64,000 nt of DNA. Origin: Streptomyces griseiscabiei (GTDB lineage: Bacteria > Actinomycetota > Actinomycetes > Streptomycetales > Streptomycetaceae). Positions 57,786 to 64,000 of the stretch are shown piece after piece (position 1 is the stretch's first letter; each line of letters begins with the position of its first letter). Where the stretch lies: assembly GCF_020010925.1 (NCBI RefSeq), contig NZ_JAGJBZ010000001.1, positions 2,356,001-2,420,000 on the forward strand, given 5' to 3'. The position numbers and the translations under genes were made by a program. The notes under the pieces are model-generated. The model was not told where the DNA came from, ran no database searches, and worked only from the letters and a program-made list of their open reading frames with translations.

Positions 57786-58487
57786 TCAGCCGCCTGCGGC
57801 GCCCCGGGCGACCGCTTCCGCGAGGACGGCCGCCACCCGGCCGGGGTGGGAGAGGTGCGGGGAGTGCCCGGAGGGGACCCGCACACGGTGCGCGGCCCGC
57901 GCCGCCCACTGTTCCTGGACCGAGGGCGGCAGCGCCCGGTCCTCGGTGGCGACGACGTACGTCACGGGGACGTCCGTCGGCGCGGCGCCCAGCTTCTCGG
58001 TGAAGGCGCGCGTGCCCTGCCAGTTGAGGCGCGCGACGGCCTCGGCGGTCAGAGCGGGATCGACGCCGCTGAAGACGGACTCCGCCGGGTCCCCCACTCT
58101 GACGGCGAGCCCGTCCGGCGAACGGGTCCAGGTGGGCGGGAAGTCGCCGCCCATCCATTCCGTCATCGAAGTGCCGGGGTCCAGGGCGAACGCGGCGATG
58201 AGGACGAGCCCGACGACCCGGTCCGTCGCGGCGGCGGCCCACGTGGCGGGGACACCGCCGTAGGAGTGGGCGGCGAGCACAACGGGCCCTTCGACGGCCT
58301 CGACGGCGGCACGGACGGCCGCCACGTCCTCGGTCAGCCCCTGGGCGGCGGCGCTGTCGGGGTCGCTGCTGGGCAGTCGCACGGCCCGGGAGGCGACGCC
58401 GAGCGCGGTGAGCCGTTCGCGCAGCGGGTCGAAGATCCACGGGGTGTGCATCGCGCCGTGCACCAGCACGACGGTGGGGTTCGTCAA
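57786..58487 (-). CDS. Alpha/beta hydrolase, esterase-like
   Basis: A 233-residue cytoplasmic alpha/beta hydrolase. The oxyanion region is VVLVHGAMHTPWIFDPLRER, nucleophile Ser is in VVLAAHSYGGVPATW, and the late Asp (VVATEDRALPP) and His (PSGHSPHLSHPG) complete the triad. The fold and length resemble small salicylate-esterase/hydroxynitrile-lyase-like hydrolases common in Streptomyces. The start is TTG 58487, with GAGGA 7 nt upstream. It stands alone between the convergent LacI gene and the AraC gene. Substrate is unknown. Confidence 0.82.
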   Translation of the reverse strand: MTNPTVVLVHGAMHTPWIFDPLRERLTALGVASRAVRLPSSDPDSAAAQGLTEDVAAVRAAVEAVEGPVVLAAHSYGGVPATWAAAATDRVVGLVLIAAFALDPGTSMTEWMGGDFPPTWTRSPDGLAVRVGDPAESVFSGVDPALTAEAVARLNWQGTRAFTEKLGAAPTDVPVTYVVATEDRALPPSVQEQWAARAAHRVRVPSGHSPHLSHPGRVAAVLAEAVARGAAGG

Positions 58488-58711
58488 GGGAAGTCCTCAG
58501 GTGCGGAAGGTGGGTGAACGGGTGGGCGGGCGAGCAGCGCCGTTCGGCCGGCCGGCGGGGCGCGACGCCACGGATTCCCACCCTTCCGCGCGGACCGCGC
58601 GCCCGCGAGGTGGAACCGCGACCGGCCATGGTCGAACGGCGACAGGCACCGCTGCTCCCCGCTGCCTCCGACGCAACGGGCGCCCCCTCACCGACGGGCG
58701 GGCGGCACGCC

Positions 58712-59728
58712 TCACTCCCGCCGGGACCCGGCCGTCCGGTGCGACCCGGCCGTCTCCCCCGCGACGTGCCGGGAGTCGCGGAACGCCCCTGGTGTGGTGC
58801 CGACCTGCCGGGTGAAGAACTTGCCGAAGTTCGTCGGTTCGGGGAAACCGAGACGGCGGGCGATGGTCGCCACCGGCTCGTCGGTGTGGGCGAGCAGCCG
58901 CCGCGCCTCCAGGGCGACACGGCCGTCGATGACGTGTTTCACGGGCTGCCCGGTGGCGGCCGTGCAGGCGCGGGTGAGGGTCTTGACGGTGTAGCCGAGG
59001 CGATGGGCGTAGTCGGCGGCTCGGCGGGTGCCGGCGTAGGAGCGCTCCAGCTCGGCGCGGAAGCGGGCGTAGACCTCGCCGCCGGCGCCCGGGGCGGCGC
59101 CGTCGTCGGAGTGGGGCAGCCGGTCGATCCGCAACAGCACGGTGGCCAGCAGGAGTTGGAGGATCTCCGGCGACACGGTCCCCTCCGGCCGGTCGTACTC
59201 GGCACGCAGCTGCCCCAGGAGGGTGGACAGGGCGGTGTACTCGGGCCCGGCGCCCAGTTGCCTGCAGACGGTGCCGTACCAGTCGTTCATCAGCCGGCCG
59301 GCGCCGCCGGGGCGGGGAGGGAAGGACGGGGTGAAGAGCAGGTGGGTGCCGTCGGTGGTGCCGGGATCGGTGAAGCGCTGCACCTGGCCGGGGCGGATCC
59401 ACAACAGGGTGCCCGGACGGCAGGGATGGGTCACGAAGTCGACCGTGTGCTCCCCGCTGCCCCGGGTGATCAGAGTCAGGGTGTGGAAGCCCACCCGGTG
59501 GACGGCGTCGGGCCGGCCGCCGGGGCGCCGGCGTCGTCGGTGCAGGGTCGCCAGGTCGATGATCTCGAAGCCGGGGACCCGTTCCCGCGGCGGGTCGAAG
59601 TCGAGCCGGGGGATCGCGCCGCCGTGTGCGGGGTCTCCCGGGAGGCCGCCCGCCGGGGCGCGCGAGGAGGCGCCGCCGGGAAGGTCCACAGGGGTCACCG
59701 AGATCTCCAGATGTCCTCGTTCCACCAT
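58712..59728 (-). CDS. AraC-family transcriptional regulator
   Basis: A 338-residue regulator. The N-terminal cupin-like sensing domain (HTLTLITRGSGEHTVDFVTH, PGTLLWIRPGQVQRF) is followed by the paired helix-turn-helix of AraC proteins: DYAHRLGYTVKTLTRACTAA and EPVATIARRLGFPEPTNFGK, with FFTRQVGTTPGAFR. The start is ATG 59728. The 98-bp gap to the divergent metallo-beta-lactamase-fold gene suggests it activates that gene and perhaps the following exporter. Effector unknown. The 224 bp to the hydrolase gene downstream hold nothing recognisable. Confidence 0.88.
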   Translation of the reverse strand: MVERGHLEISVTPVDLPGGASSRAPAGGLPGDPAHGGAIPRLDFDPPRERVPGFEIIDLATLHRRRRRPGGRPDAVHRVGFHTLTLITRGSGEHTVDFVTHPCRPGTLLWIRPGQVQRFTDPGTTDGTHLLFTPSFPPRPGGAGRLMNDWYGTVCRQLGAGPEYTALSTLLGQLRAEYDRPEGTVSPEILQLLLATVLLRIDRLPHSDDGAAPGAGGEVYARFRAELERSYAGTRRAADYAHRLGYTVKTLTRACTAATGQPVKHVIDGRVALEARRLLAHTDEPVATIARRLGFPEPTNFGKFFTRQVGTTPGAFRDSRHVAGETAGSHRTAGSRRE

Positions 59729-59826
59729 GCCGGGTCTTCAGCGTATCTCGCCCGCCTGCGGTTTTCCGAGGAGCCTTGAGGTCATCGAGGCGACGCACGG
59801 CCGCCTCCACCACAAGGAGCACTCGT

Positions 59827-60606
59827 ATGAACGGCACGGTCACGGTCCTCGACAAGGGCGCGGTCCGCATCCACAGCTACATGTCTCCGGCGGACACCTT
59901 CCACACCACCACCCAGCTGATCGAGACCGCGGCACGGATCGTCGCGGTCGACGCCCAGCTGCTGCCGGCCTACGCGGACGAGGTGGCCGCCTACGCCCGG
60001 GGGCTCGGCAAGCCGCTGGACCGGCTGATCGTCACACACGCCCACCCGGACCACTACAACGGCGCCGCCCGCTTCGGCGTCCCCGTGCACGCCCTCGCCG
60101 AGGTCCGCGAGCAGATCCTCGCGCGCGGGGACAGCGTGCTGCCCACCGGCCCGGTCATCCCGGTCACCGACTTCACCCCGGACGTGGTCCTCGTCCCGGG
60201 CACCGAGGTCATCGACGGTGTCCCGTTCGTCTTCGAGGCCGTCTCCGGCGGCGAGGCCGCCGACGAACTCCTCGTGAGGCTGCCCGAGCAGGGCGTCCTG
60301 GTGGCCCAGGACCTCGTGTACCACGACGTCCACCTCTACCTGGGCAACAACGACATCGACGGCTGGCAGCGGGCCGTCGACGCGCTCGCCGCCGAGCCGG
60401 GGTACGACACGATCCTCGCCGGCCACGGCCTGCCCGCCGGTCCGGAGATCTACGACGGGGTACGCCGCTACCTCACGGACGCGCGGGAGCTGCTCGGCGA
60501 CGACGGCGAGGCCTACAAGAAGGCCATCGTGGACCGCTACCCCGCGCACGTCGGCCCGTTCCTCATCGACATCGCCAACCGCTCCCTGTTCGGCGCCGAA
60601 CACTGA
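59827..60606 (+). CDS. MBL-fold metallohydrolase
   Basis: A 259-residue cytoplasmic metallo-beta-lactamase-fold hydrolase. The zinc-binding motif THAHPDHYNGAARF is complete, with further ligands in LLVRLPEQGVLVAQDLVYHD and AGHGLPAG. ATG 59827 has AAGGAG 8 nt upstream; the frame open to 59626 overlaps the AraC gene. No signal peptide, so it is not a secreted beta-lactamase. It is divergent from the AraC regulator and 99 bp before an exporter gene, consistent with a small inducible response unit. The true substrate is unknown. Confidence 0.87.
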   Translation: MNGTVTVLDKGAVRIHSYMSPADTFHTTTQLIETAARIVAVDAQLLPAYADEVAAYARGLGKPLDRLIVTHAHPDHYNGAARFGVPVHALAEVREQILARGDSVLPTGPVIPVTDFTPDVVLVPGTEVIDGVPFVFEAVSGGEAADELLVRLPEQGVLVAQDLVYHDVHLYLGNNDIDGWQRAVDALAAEPGYDTILAGHGLPAGPEIYDGVRRYLTDARELLGDDGEAYKKAIVDRYPAHVGPFLIDIANRSLFGAEH

Positions 60607-60705
60607 ACACCCGCCCCCGCCCGCCCGTTCGTCCCCTTCCCCCCTCCCTCACCTCACCGCCGGCCCGCGTCCGCACGGGCCGGCGGACGAAGCCCTGGAA
60701 CGGAC

Positions 60706-61977
60706 ATGCCCGGAACATCCCGGACCGGCGCCGCCCCCGAAGGCGCGGCCCACCCACCAGCGCGGGACGACCGCCCCCGCGGACTGCCGCTCGTCCTGGT
60801 CCTGGGCCTGCTGACCGCGCTGGGCCCACTCACCGTCGACCTGTATCTGCCGGCCCTCCCCCAGGTCGGCGCGGATCTGGGCGCCTCACGGGCCGTCACC
60901 CAGCTCACCCTGACGGCCTTCATGCTCGGCATCGCCCTCGGGCAGCTGGTCGTGGGCCCGCTCAGCGACACCCTCGGCCGGCGCCGGCCCCTGCTGACCG
61001 GCCTGACGGTCTACGTGGCAGCGAGCGCCGCGTGCGCGCTCGCCCCGGATGCGGGCGTCCTCGTCGGCCTGCGGCTGGTGCAGGGGCTGGCGGGCGCCGC
61101 GGGCATCGTCATCGCCCGCGCCGTCGTCCGCGACCTGTACGACGGTCTCGGCGCCGCCCGGCTGCTGTCCTCCCTGATGCTGGTCTCCGGCACGGCACCG
61201 ATCCTGGCCCCCGTACTCGGCGCCCAGTTGCTGCGGCTGACCTCCTGGCGCGGGGTGTTCGCCACCCTCACGTTGCTGGGCCTGGCCGTACTCGCCGCCA
61301 CCGCCCTGTCGTCGGCCGAGACCCTGCCGGTCGCGCGGCGGCGCCCCGGCGGCCTGACCGACACCCTGCGCACCATGCGCGCGCTGCTCGGGGACGGGCC
61401 CTTCACCGGGTACCTGCTCACCGGCGCCCTCGGCTTCGCCGCGCTGTTCGCCTACATCGCGGGCTCGTCGTTCGCCCTGCAACAGGTCTACGGGGCCTCT
61501 CCGCAGACCTACAGCCTGCTCTTCGCCCTCAACTCGCTCGGCATGGCCGTCACCGGACAGCTCACCGGCAGACTGCTGCTGGGCCGCCTCCCCTCGCACC
61601 GCGTCCTCGCAGTGGGCCTGACCGTCCTGGGCGGCTCGGGTGCCGCGCTGGTCCTCCTGGTCGCCGTCGCGCACGCGGACCTGCCGTGGATCGCCGCCGC
61701 GCTCTTCCTCACCGCCTGCCCGGTCGGCATGATCCTGCCCACCACCACGGCCCTGTGCCTGCACCGCGCCCCGCACGCCGCGGGCAGCGCCTCCGCGCTG
61801 CTCGGCGCCACCCAGTTCCTCATGGGCTCCCTCGCCCCCGTACCGACCGGCCTCGGCGGACGGTCCACGGCGCTCCCCATGGCCGCGTCGGTCCTCGGCC
61901 TCGCCCTGGCGGCGGCCATCGCCTTCCTCACCCTCTGCCGCCCCTGGCACCCCGCCCCGGACCCGCTGGCGAGCTGA
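60706..61977 (+). CDS. Bcr/CflA-type MFS multidrug exporter
   Basis: A 423-residue integral membrane protein with 12 predicted transmembrane helices. It opens LVLVLGLLTALGPLTVDLYL then PALPQVGADLGAS, the Bcr/CflA hallmark. The MFS loop motif is LSDTLGRRRPLLTG, and the antiporter helix contains GIVIARAVVRDLYDG. It likely expels a drug or metabolite by proton antiport. ATG 60706 has only weak ribosome-site similarity (GGAACGGAC). It is downstream of the MBL gene and convergent with the MarR gene; either the AraC or the MarR protein might control it. Confidence 0.9.
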   Translation: MPGTSRTGAAPEGAAHPPARDDRPRGLPLVLVLGLLTALGPLTVDLYLPALPQVGADLGASRAVTQLTLTAFMLGIALGQLVVGPLSDTLGRRRPLLTGLTVYVAASAACALAPDAGVLVGLRLVQGLAGAAGIVIARAVVRDLYDGLGAARLLSSLMLVSGTAPILAPVLGAQLLRLTSWRGVFATLTLLGLAVLAATALSSAETLPVARRRPGGLTDTLRTMRALLGDGPFTGYLLTGALGFAALFAYIAGSSFALQQVYGASPQTYSLLFALNSLGMAVTGQLTGRLLLGRLPSHRVLAVGLTVLGGSGAALVLLVAVAHADLPWIAAALFLTACPVGMILPTTTALCLHRAPHAAGSASALLGATQFLMGSLAPVPTGLGGRSTALPMAASVLGLALAAAIAFLTLCRPWHPAPDPLAS

Positions 61978-61992
61978 CCGCCCCGAGGGCGG
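61978..61992. terminator. Small hairpin between convergent exporter and MarR genes
   Basis: CCGCCC (61978-61983) and GGGCGG (61987-61992) with a CGA loop directly follow the exporter stop codon. The stem is short, so this is tentative. Confidence 0.4.
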
Positions 61993-62009
61993 GCACGACC
62001 CGGCCGGGC

Positions 62010-62471
62010 CTAACGGGACTCGTCCAGATACTCCCGCGCCGCCTCGCCCGCACGTGTGAACCAGTCGACCAGCAGCGCCAGTTCGTCCGCCGAGTACCGG
62101 CCGAACAGCTCGGCGAGCCGGGTGTAGAACGGGCCGTAGACGGCCACCACGCGCTCGGCGGCGTCCGGGACGGCGACCACCCGGACCCGGCGCCCGTCGG
62201 CCGGGTCCGGCTGCCGGGTCACGAAACCCCCGCGCTCCAGGCGGTTGAGGACGCCCGTCACCGCGCCCGTGGTGACATGAGCCCGTTCGGCGAGATCACC
62301 GGCGCCGACCGGTTCGTCCCCGGCACCCAGGACGTACGCGAAACAGACGAGGTCCGTGACGCTCAGCCCGAGCCTCCGGGCGAACTCCTGCTGCCCGACG
62401 ATCATCGTCGCGATCAGGCCGTCCATCGCACCGATCGCGTCCGGAACGGTGGGGCGGCGTTCGGCCTCCAT
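62010..62471 (-). CDS. MarR-family transcriptional regulator
   Basis: A 153-residue regulator. The winged helix is GAGDLAERAHVTTGAVTGVL followed by NRLERGGFVTRQPDPADGRR, flanked by dimerisation helices (DGLIATMIVGQQEFARRLGL at the start, LALLVDWFTRAGEAAREYLD at the end). ATG 62471 has GGAGG 10 nt upstream. A palindrome and a -10-like element lie directly upstream (62501-62521), suggesting autoregulation. It is divergent from the small membrane protein gene and convergent with the exporter. Confidence 0.9.
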   Translation of the reverse strand: MEAERRPTVPDAIGAMDGLIATMIVGQQEFARRLGLSVTDLVCFAYVLGAGDEPVGAGDLAERAHVTTGAVTGVLNRLERGGFVTRQPDPADGRRVRVVAVPDAAERVVAVYGPFYTRLAELFGRYSADELALLVDWFTRAGEAAREYLDESR

Positions 62472-62500
62472 TGATATCGCCTCCGGGGCACGCTAGATTC

Positions 62501-62521
62501 CTTACTTACTAAGACATCATA
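62501..62521 (-). promoter_or_regulatory. MarR promoter and operator
   Basis: Read on the minus strand: TATGAT (62521-62516) as -10, followed by CTTAGTAAGTAAG (62513-62501), symmetric at five of six pairs. An operator just downstream of -10 fits MarR-type autorepression. No convincing -35 was seen. Confidence 0.55.
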
Positions 62522-62587
62522 GTCCGACGCCATGGGCGTGGCCGCGGCATGCCGTGGTGCGCCACGGCGAGCGAGGGGAGCAGACAC

Positions 62588-62974
62588 GTGAGCCTTCACG
62601 ACGACGGCCACACCGTCGCCGGCTGGACCGGCACCGCCATCGGCACCGTCGGATCGACGGCACTGGGTCTGGGCGTCTGCGGCTGGGCCCCGGGGTTCGT
62701 CCTGGGCGCCGTCATCTGCGTGCTGGCGATCCTGGTCACCTGGGGTCTCCACCTCGGCGGCTGGGGCAAGCCGCCGGGCCCCCGCCCCCGTGACCAGTGG
62801 AGCCCCCGGGTCCGCGACCTCTCCGCCCGCGGCGGCCACGCCGACTGCCTCGGCTGCCGCCTGGCCGGCCGCCGCCGCGCCCCGGCACCCCTCCCGACCG
62901 CCTCCCTCGAAGCTCCCGCCACCGCCCCCGCCACCGCGCCCACGGCGGTCCCGGCGGGCGACGCGGCACCCTGA
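62588..62974 (+). CDS. Small membrane protein, HGxxPAAW-like
   Basis: A 128-residue protein that opens LHDDGHTVAGWTGTAIGTVG, matching the HGxxPAAW-type actinobacterial family of unknown function, with two hydrophobic helices (about 12-30 and 33-55). The remainder is soluble, with a CLGC pair and an Ala/Pro-rich tail. GTG 62588 has GGGGAG 8 nt upstream; the frame before it (to 62549) lacks the family motif. No role known. Confidence 0.68.
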   Translation: MSLHDDGHTVAGWTGTAIGTVGSTALGLGVCGWAPGFVLGAVICVLAILVTWGLHLGGWGKPPGPRPRDQWSPRVRDLSARGGHADCLGCRLAGRRRAPAPLPTASLEAPATAPATAPTAVPAGDAAP

Positions 62975-62992
62975 GCGACGCCGACGATCACA

Positions 62993-63004
62993 GTAAACGC
63001 TTAC
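62993..63004. promoter_or_regulatory. LacI-type operator GTAAACGCTTAC
   Basis: Five of six base pairs are symmetric around a central CG, 68 bp before the LacI gene start at 63072. Probable autoregulatory site; its half-site (GTAA) differs from the GAAA-type sites elsewhere in the window. Confidence 0.55.
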
Positions 63005-63071
63005 CCTCTCCCCGGGCTCAAGTTCCCGGCCCGCAGCCCGCGACCAGCCCTCCATGCAGTAACGTCGAACC

Positions 63072-64000
63072 GTGACGGTCAATGAAAACGGTCCCCGGAG
63101 CAGCGCCGAAGCCAGTGGGGCCAAGCGTCGGCGGAGCAGCGCCACGGGCGGCGAGCGGCCCAGCACGATCCGGGATGTCGCCGCGCGGGCCGGGGTGTCC
63201 GTAGCAACCGTTTCCCGCACCCTGGCCGGCAACTACCCGGTGTCCACGGAGACCAGGGCCAGGGTGATGGCGGCGGTCGAGTCACTGCACTATGTGGTGA
63301 ACGTGCACGCCAAGGCGCTCTCCGGCCGGGTCGCGGGCCCGGTCGCGCTGGTCATCAAGGACATCACCGGCCCCTCCCTCGCCCATGTCGCGGCGGGGGT
63401 GGAGCAGGAGGCCGCCGACCGGGGCCGGCTGAGCCTGGTGTGCGCCACGCACGACGACTCGGCCCGCGAGGACGACCTGGTCCAGCTGATGCGCGAGCAG
63501 CACGCCGCCGCCGTCCTCCTCGTGGGCGGGGCCCGGCAGGACGAGGCGTACCGGCGGCGGATGGCCGAGTACGCGACGGCGCTGGACGCGGCGGGCTCCC
63601 GGCTGGTGCTGGTGGGCCGCCCGCCGCTGCCCGGCGATCTGCCGGTGACGGTGGTGCAGTACGACAACCGGGGCGGCGCCTTCCAGGCCGCCGACCATCT
63701 GCTGACCGCAGGGCACCGGCGGATCCTGTTCCTGGGCGGCGACCCCGGGCTCAGCACCTCCGACCAGCGCCGGGACGGCTTCCTGCACGCGCTGCGCGCC
63801 CACGGGGCCGCGCCCGCCGAGGAGTTGGAGCTGCCCGGGCCGTACACCCGTGTCTCGGGGTATCAGCGCACACGGGAGGCGCTGGCCGCCGGTCTGGACT
63901 TCACGGCGGTGTTCGCGGGCACCGACATGGTCGCCACGGGGGCGCTCGCCGCGCTGCGCGAGGCCGGTCTCGACGTCCCCGGTGATGTGTCCCTCGTCGG
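63072..64000 (+). CDS. LacI-family regulator (3' end outside window)
   Basis: The first 309 codons of a LacI-type repressor that runs off the window. A basic, Ser/Arg-rich leader (about 35 residues) precedes the helix-turn-helix STIRDVAARAGVSVATVSRT and hinge VNVHAKALSGRV. The effector domain reads VALVIKDITGPSLAHVAAGV, VVQYDNRGGAFQAADHLLTA and, at the edge, AGTDMVATGALAALREAGLD. GTG 63072 is the first usable start after the candidate operator; no strong ribosome site precedes it. Its target operon is probably beyond the window. Confidence 0.88.
   Translation, partial: MTVNENGPRSSAEASGAKRRRSSATGGERPSTIRDVAARAGVSVATVSRTLAGNYPVSTETRARVMAAVESLHYVVNVHAKALSGRVAGPVALVIKDITGPSLAHVAAGVEQEAADRGRLSLVCATHDDSAREDDLVQLMREQHAAAVLLVGGARQDEAYRRRMAEYATALDAAGSRLVLVGRPPLPGDLPVTVVQYDNRGGAFQAADHLLTAGHRRILFLGGDPGLSTSDQRRDGFLHALRAHGAAPAEELELPGPYTRVSGYQRTREALAAGLDFTAVFAGTDMVATGALAALREAGLDVPGDVSLV

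Noticed and set aside
59142..62474. 1110-codon plus frame over the MBL and exporter genes
   Set aside because: Out of frame with both genes, which have complete motifs; Arg/Pro-rich shadow.

Overview
The window is high-GC DNA with GTG starts, long antisense open frames, Tat and lipoprotein export signals, many LacI-family regulators and secreted multidomain glycoside hydrolases. One gene carries a rare TTA leucine codon behind a CebR-type operator. All of this points to a chromosomal segment of a Streptomyces or close relative. I see no rRNA, tRNA, CRISPR array, insertion sequence or phage gene.

Layout. (1) 1-9,155: sugar uptake and glycosidases: the tail of a MalG-type permease, a GH3 beta-glucosidase with an N-acetylglucosamine-kinase-like protein, a GH5-like hydrolase that appears to start at ATC, a NagZ-type beta-N-acetylhexosaminidase, a small membrane protein and a LacI regulator. 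(2) 9,156-10,334: a phytanoyl-CoA dioxygenase-family oxygenase. (3) 10,374-21,913: a tight five-gene operon encoding a WGR/DUF4132 protein, MoxR ATPase, DUF5682, VWA and SWIM zinc-finger proteins. It matches the uncharacterised E. coli yehI(molR)-yehL-yehM-yehP-yehQ set and sits behind a sequence fitting the RecA-NDp (PafBC) DNA-damage promoter. (4) 21,956-25,824: a CE2-type esterase with a perfect CebR box and a TTA codon, a hypothetical protein, a class V aminotransferase and a bacterial expansin. (5) 26,061-37,023: acyl-CoA carboxylase beta subunit, fatty acyl-AMP ligase, a polyketide synthase with order ACP-KS-AT-ACP-TE, an antigen-85-type esterase, a PucR/CdaR regulator and a cutinase. 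This parallels the mycobacterial mycolate-condensation locus accD4/fadD32/pks13/fbp/culp6, although Streptomyces is not known to make mycolic acids. (6) 37,115-46,960: secreted lipase-like and HExxH proteins, a GH30 endo-beta-1,6-galactanase, a GH5 mannanase with FnIII and CBM2 behind a CebR box inside a 34-bp perfect palindrome, and a Tat-exported GH127. (7) 47,026-57,766: an ABC importer, cytoplasmic GH127, a very large secreted (alpha/alpha)6 hydrolase and a divergent LacI regulator. Together they look like a system for plant hydroxyproline-rich glycoprotein glycans (beta-L-arabinooligosaccharides, arabinogalactan). (8) 57,786-64,000: alpha/beta hydrolase, AraC regulator divergent from a metallo-beta-lactamase-fold protein and a Bcr/CflA exporter, MarR regulator, HGxxPAAW-type membrane protein and a LacI regulator cut by the window end.

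The segment combines a plant-cell-wall attack arsenal (expansin, mannanase, galactanase, arabinofuranosidases, esterase) under CebR and other LacI repressors with two under-described systems: a probably DNA-damage-induced WGR-MoxR-VWA-SWIM operon and a Pks13-like lipid-condensation cluster. All functional statements are read from sequence and from memory of the families. No database search was run.
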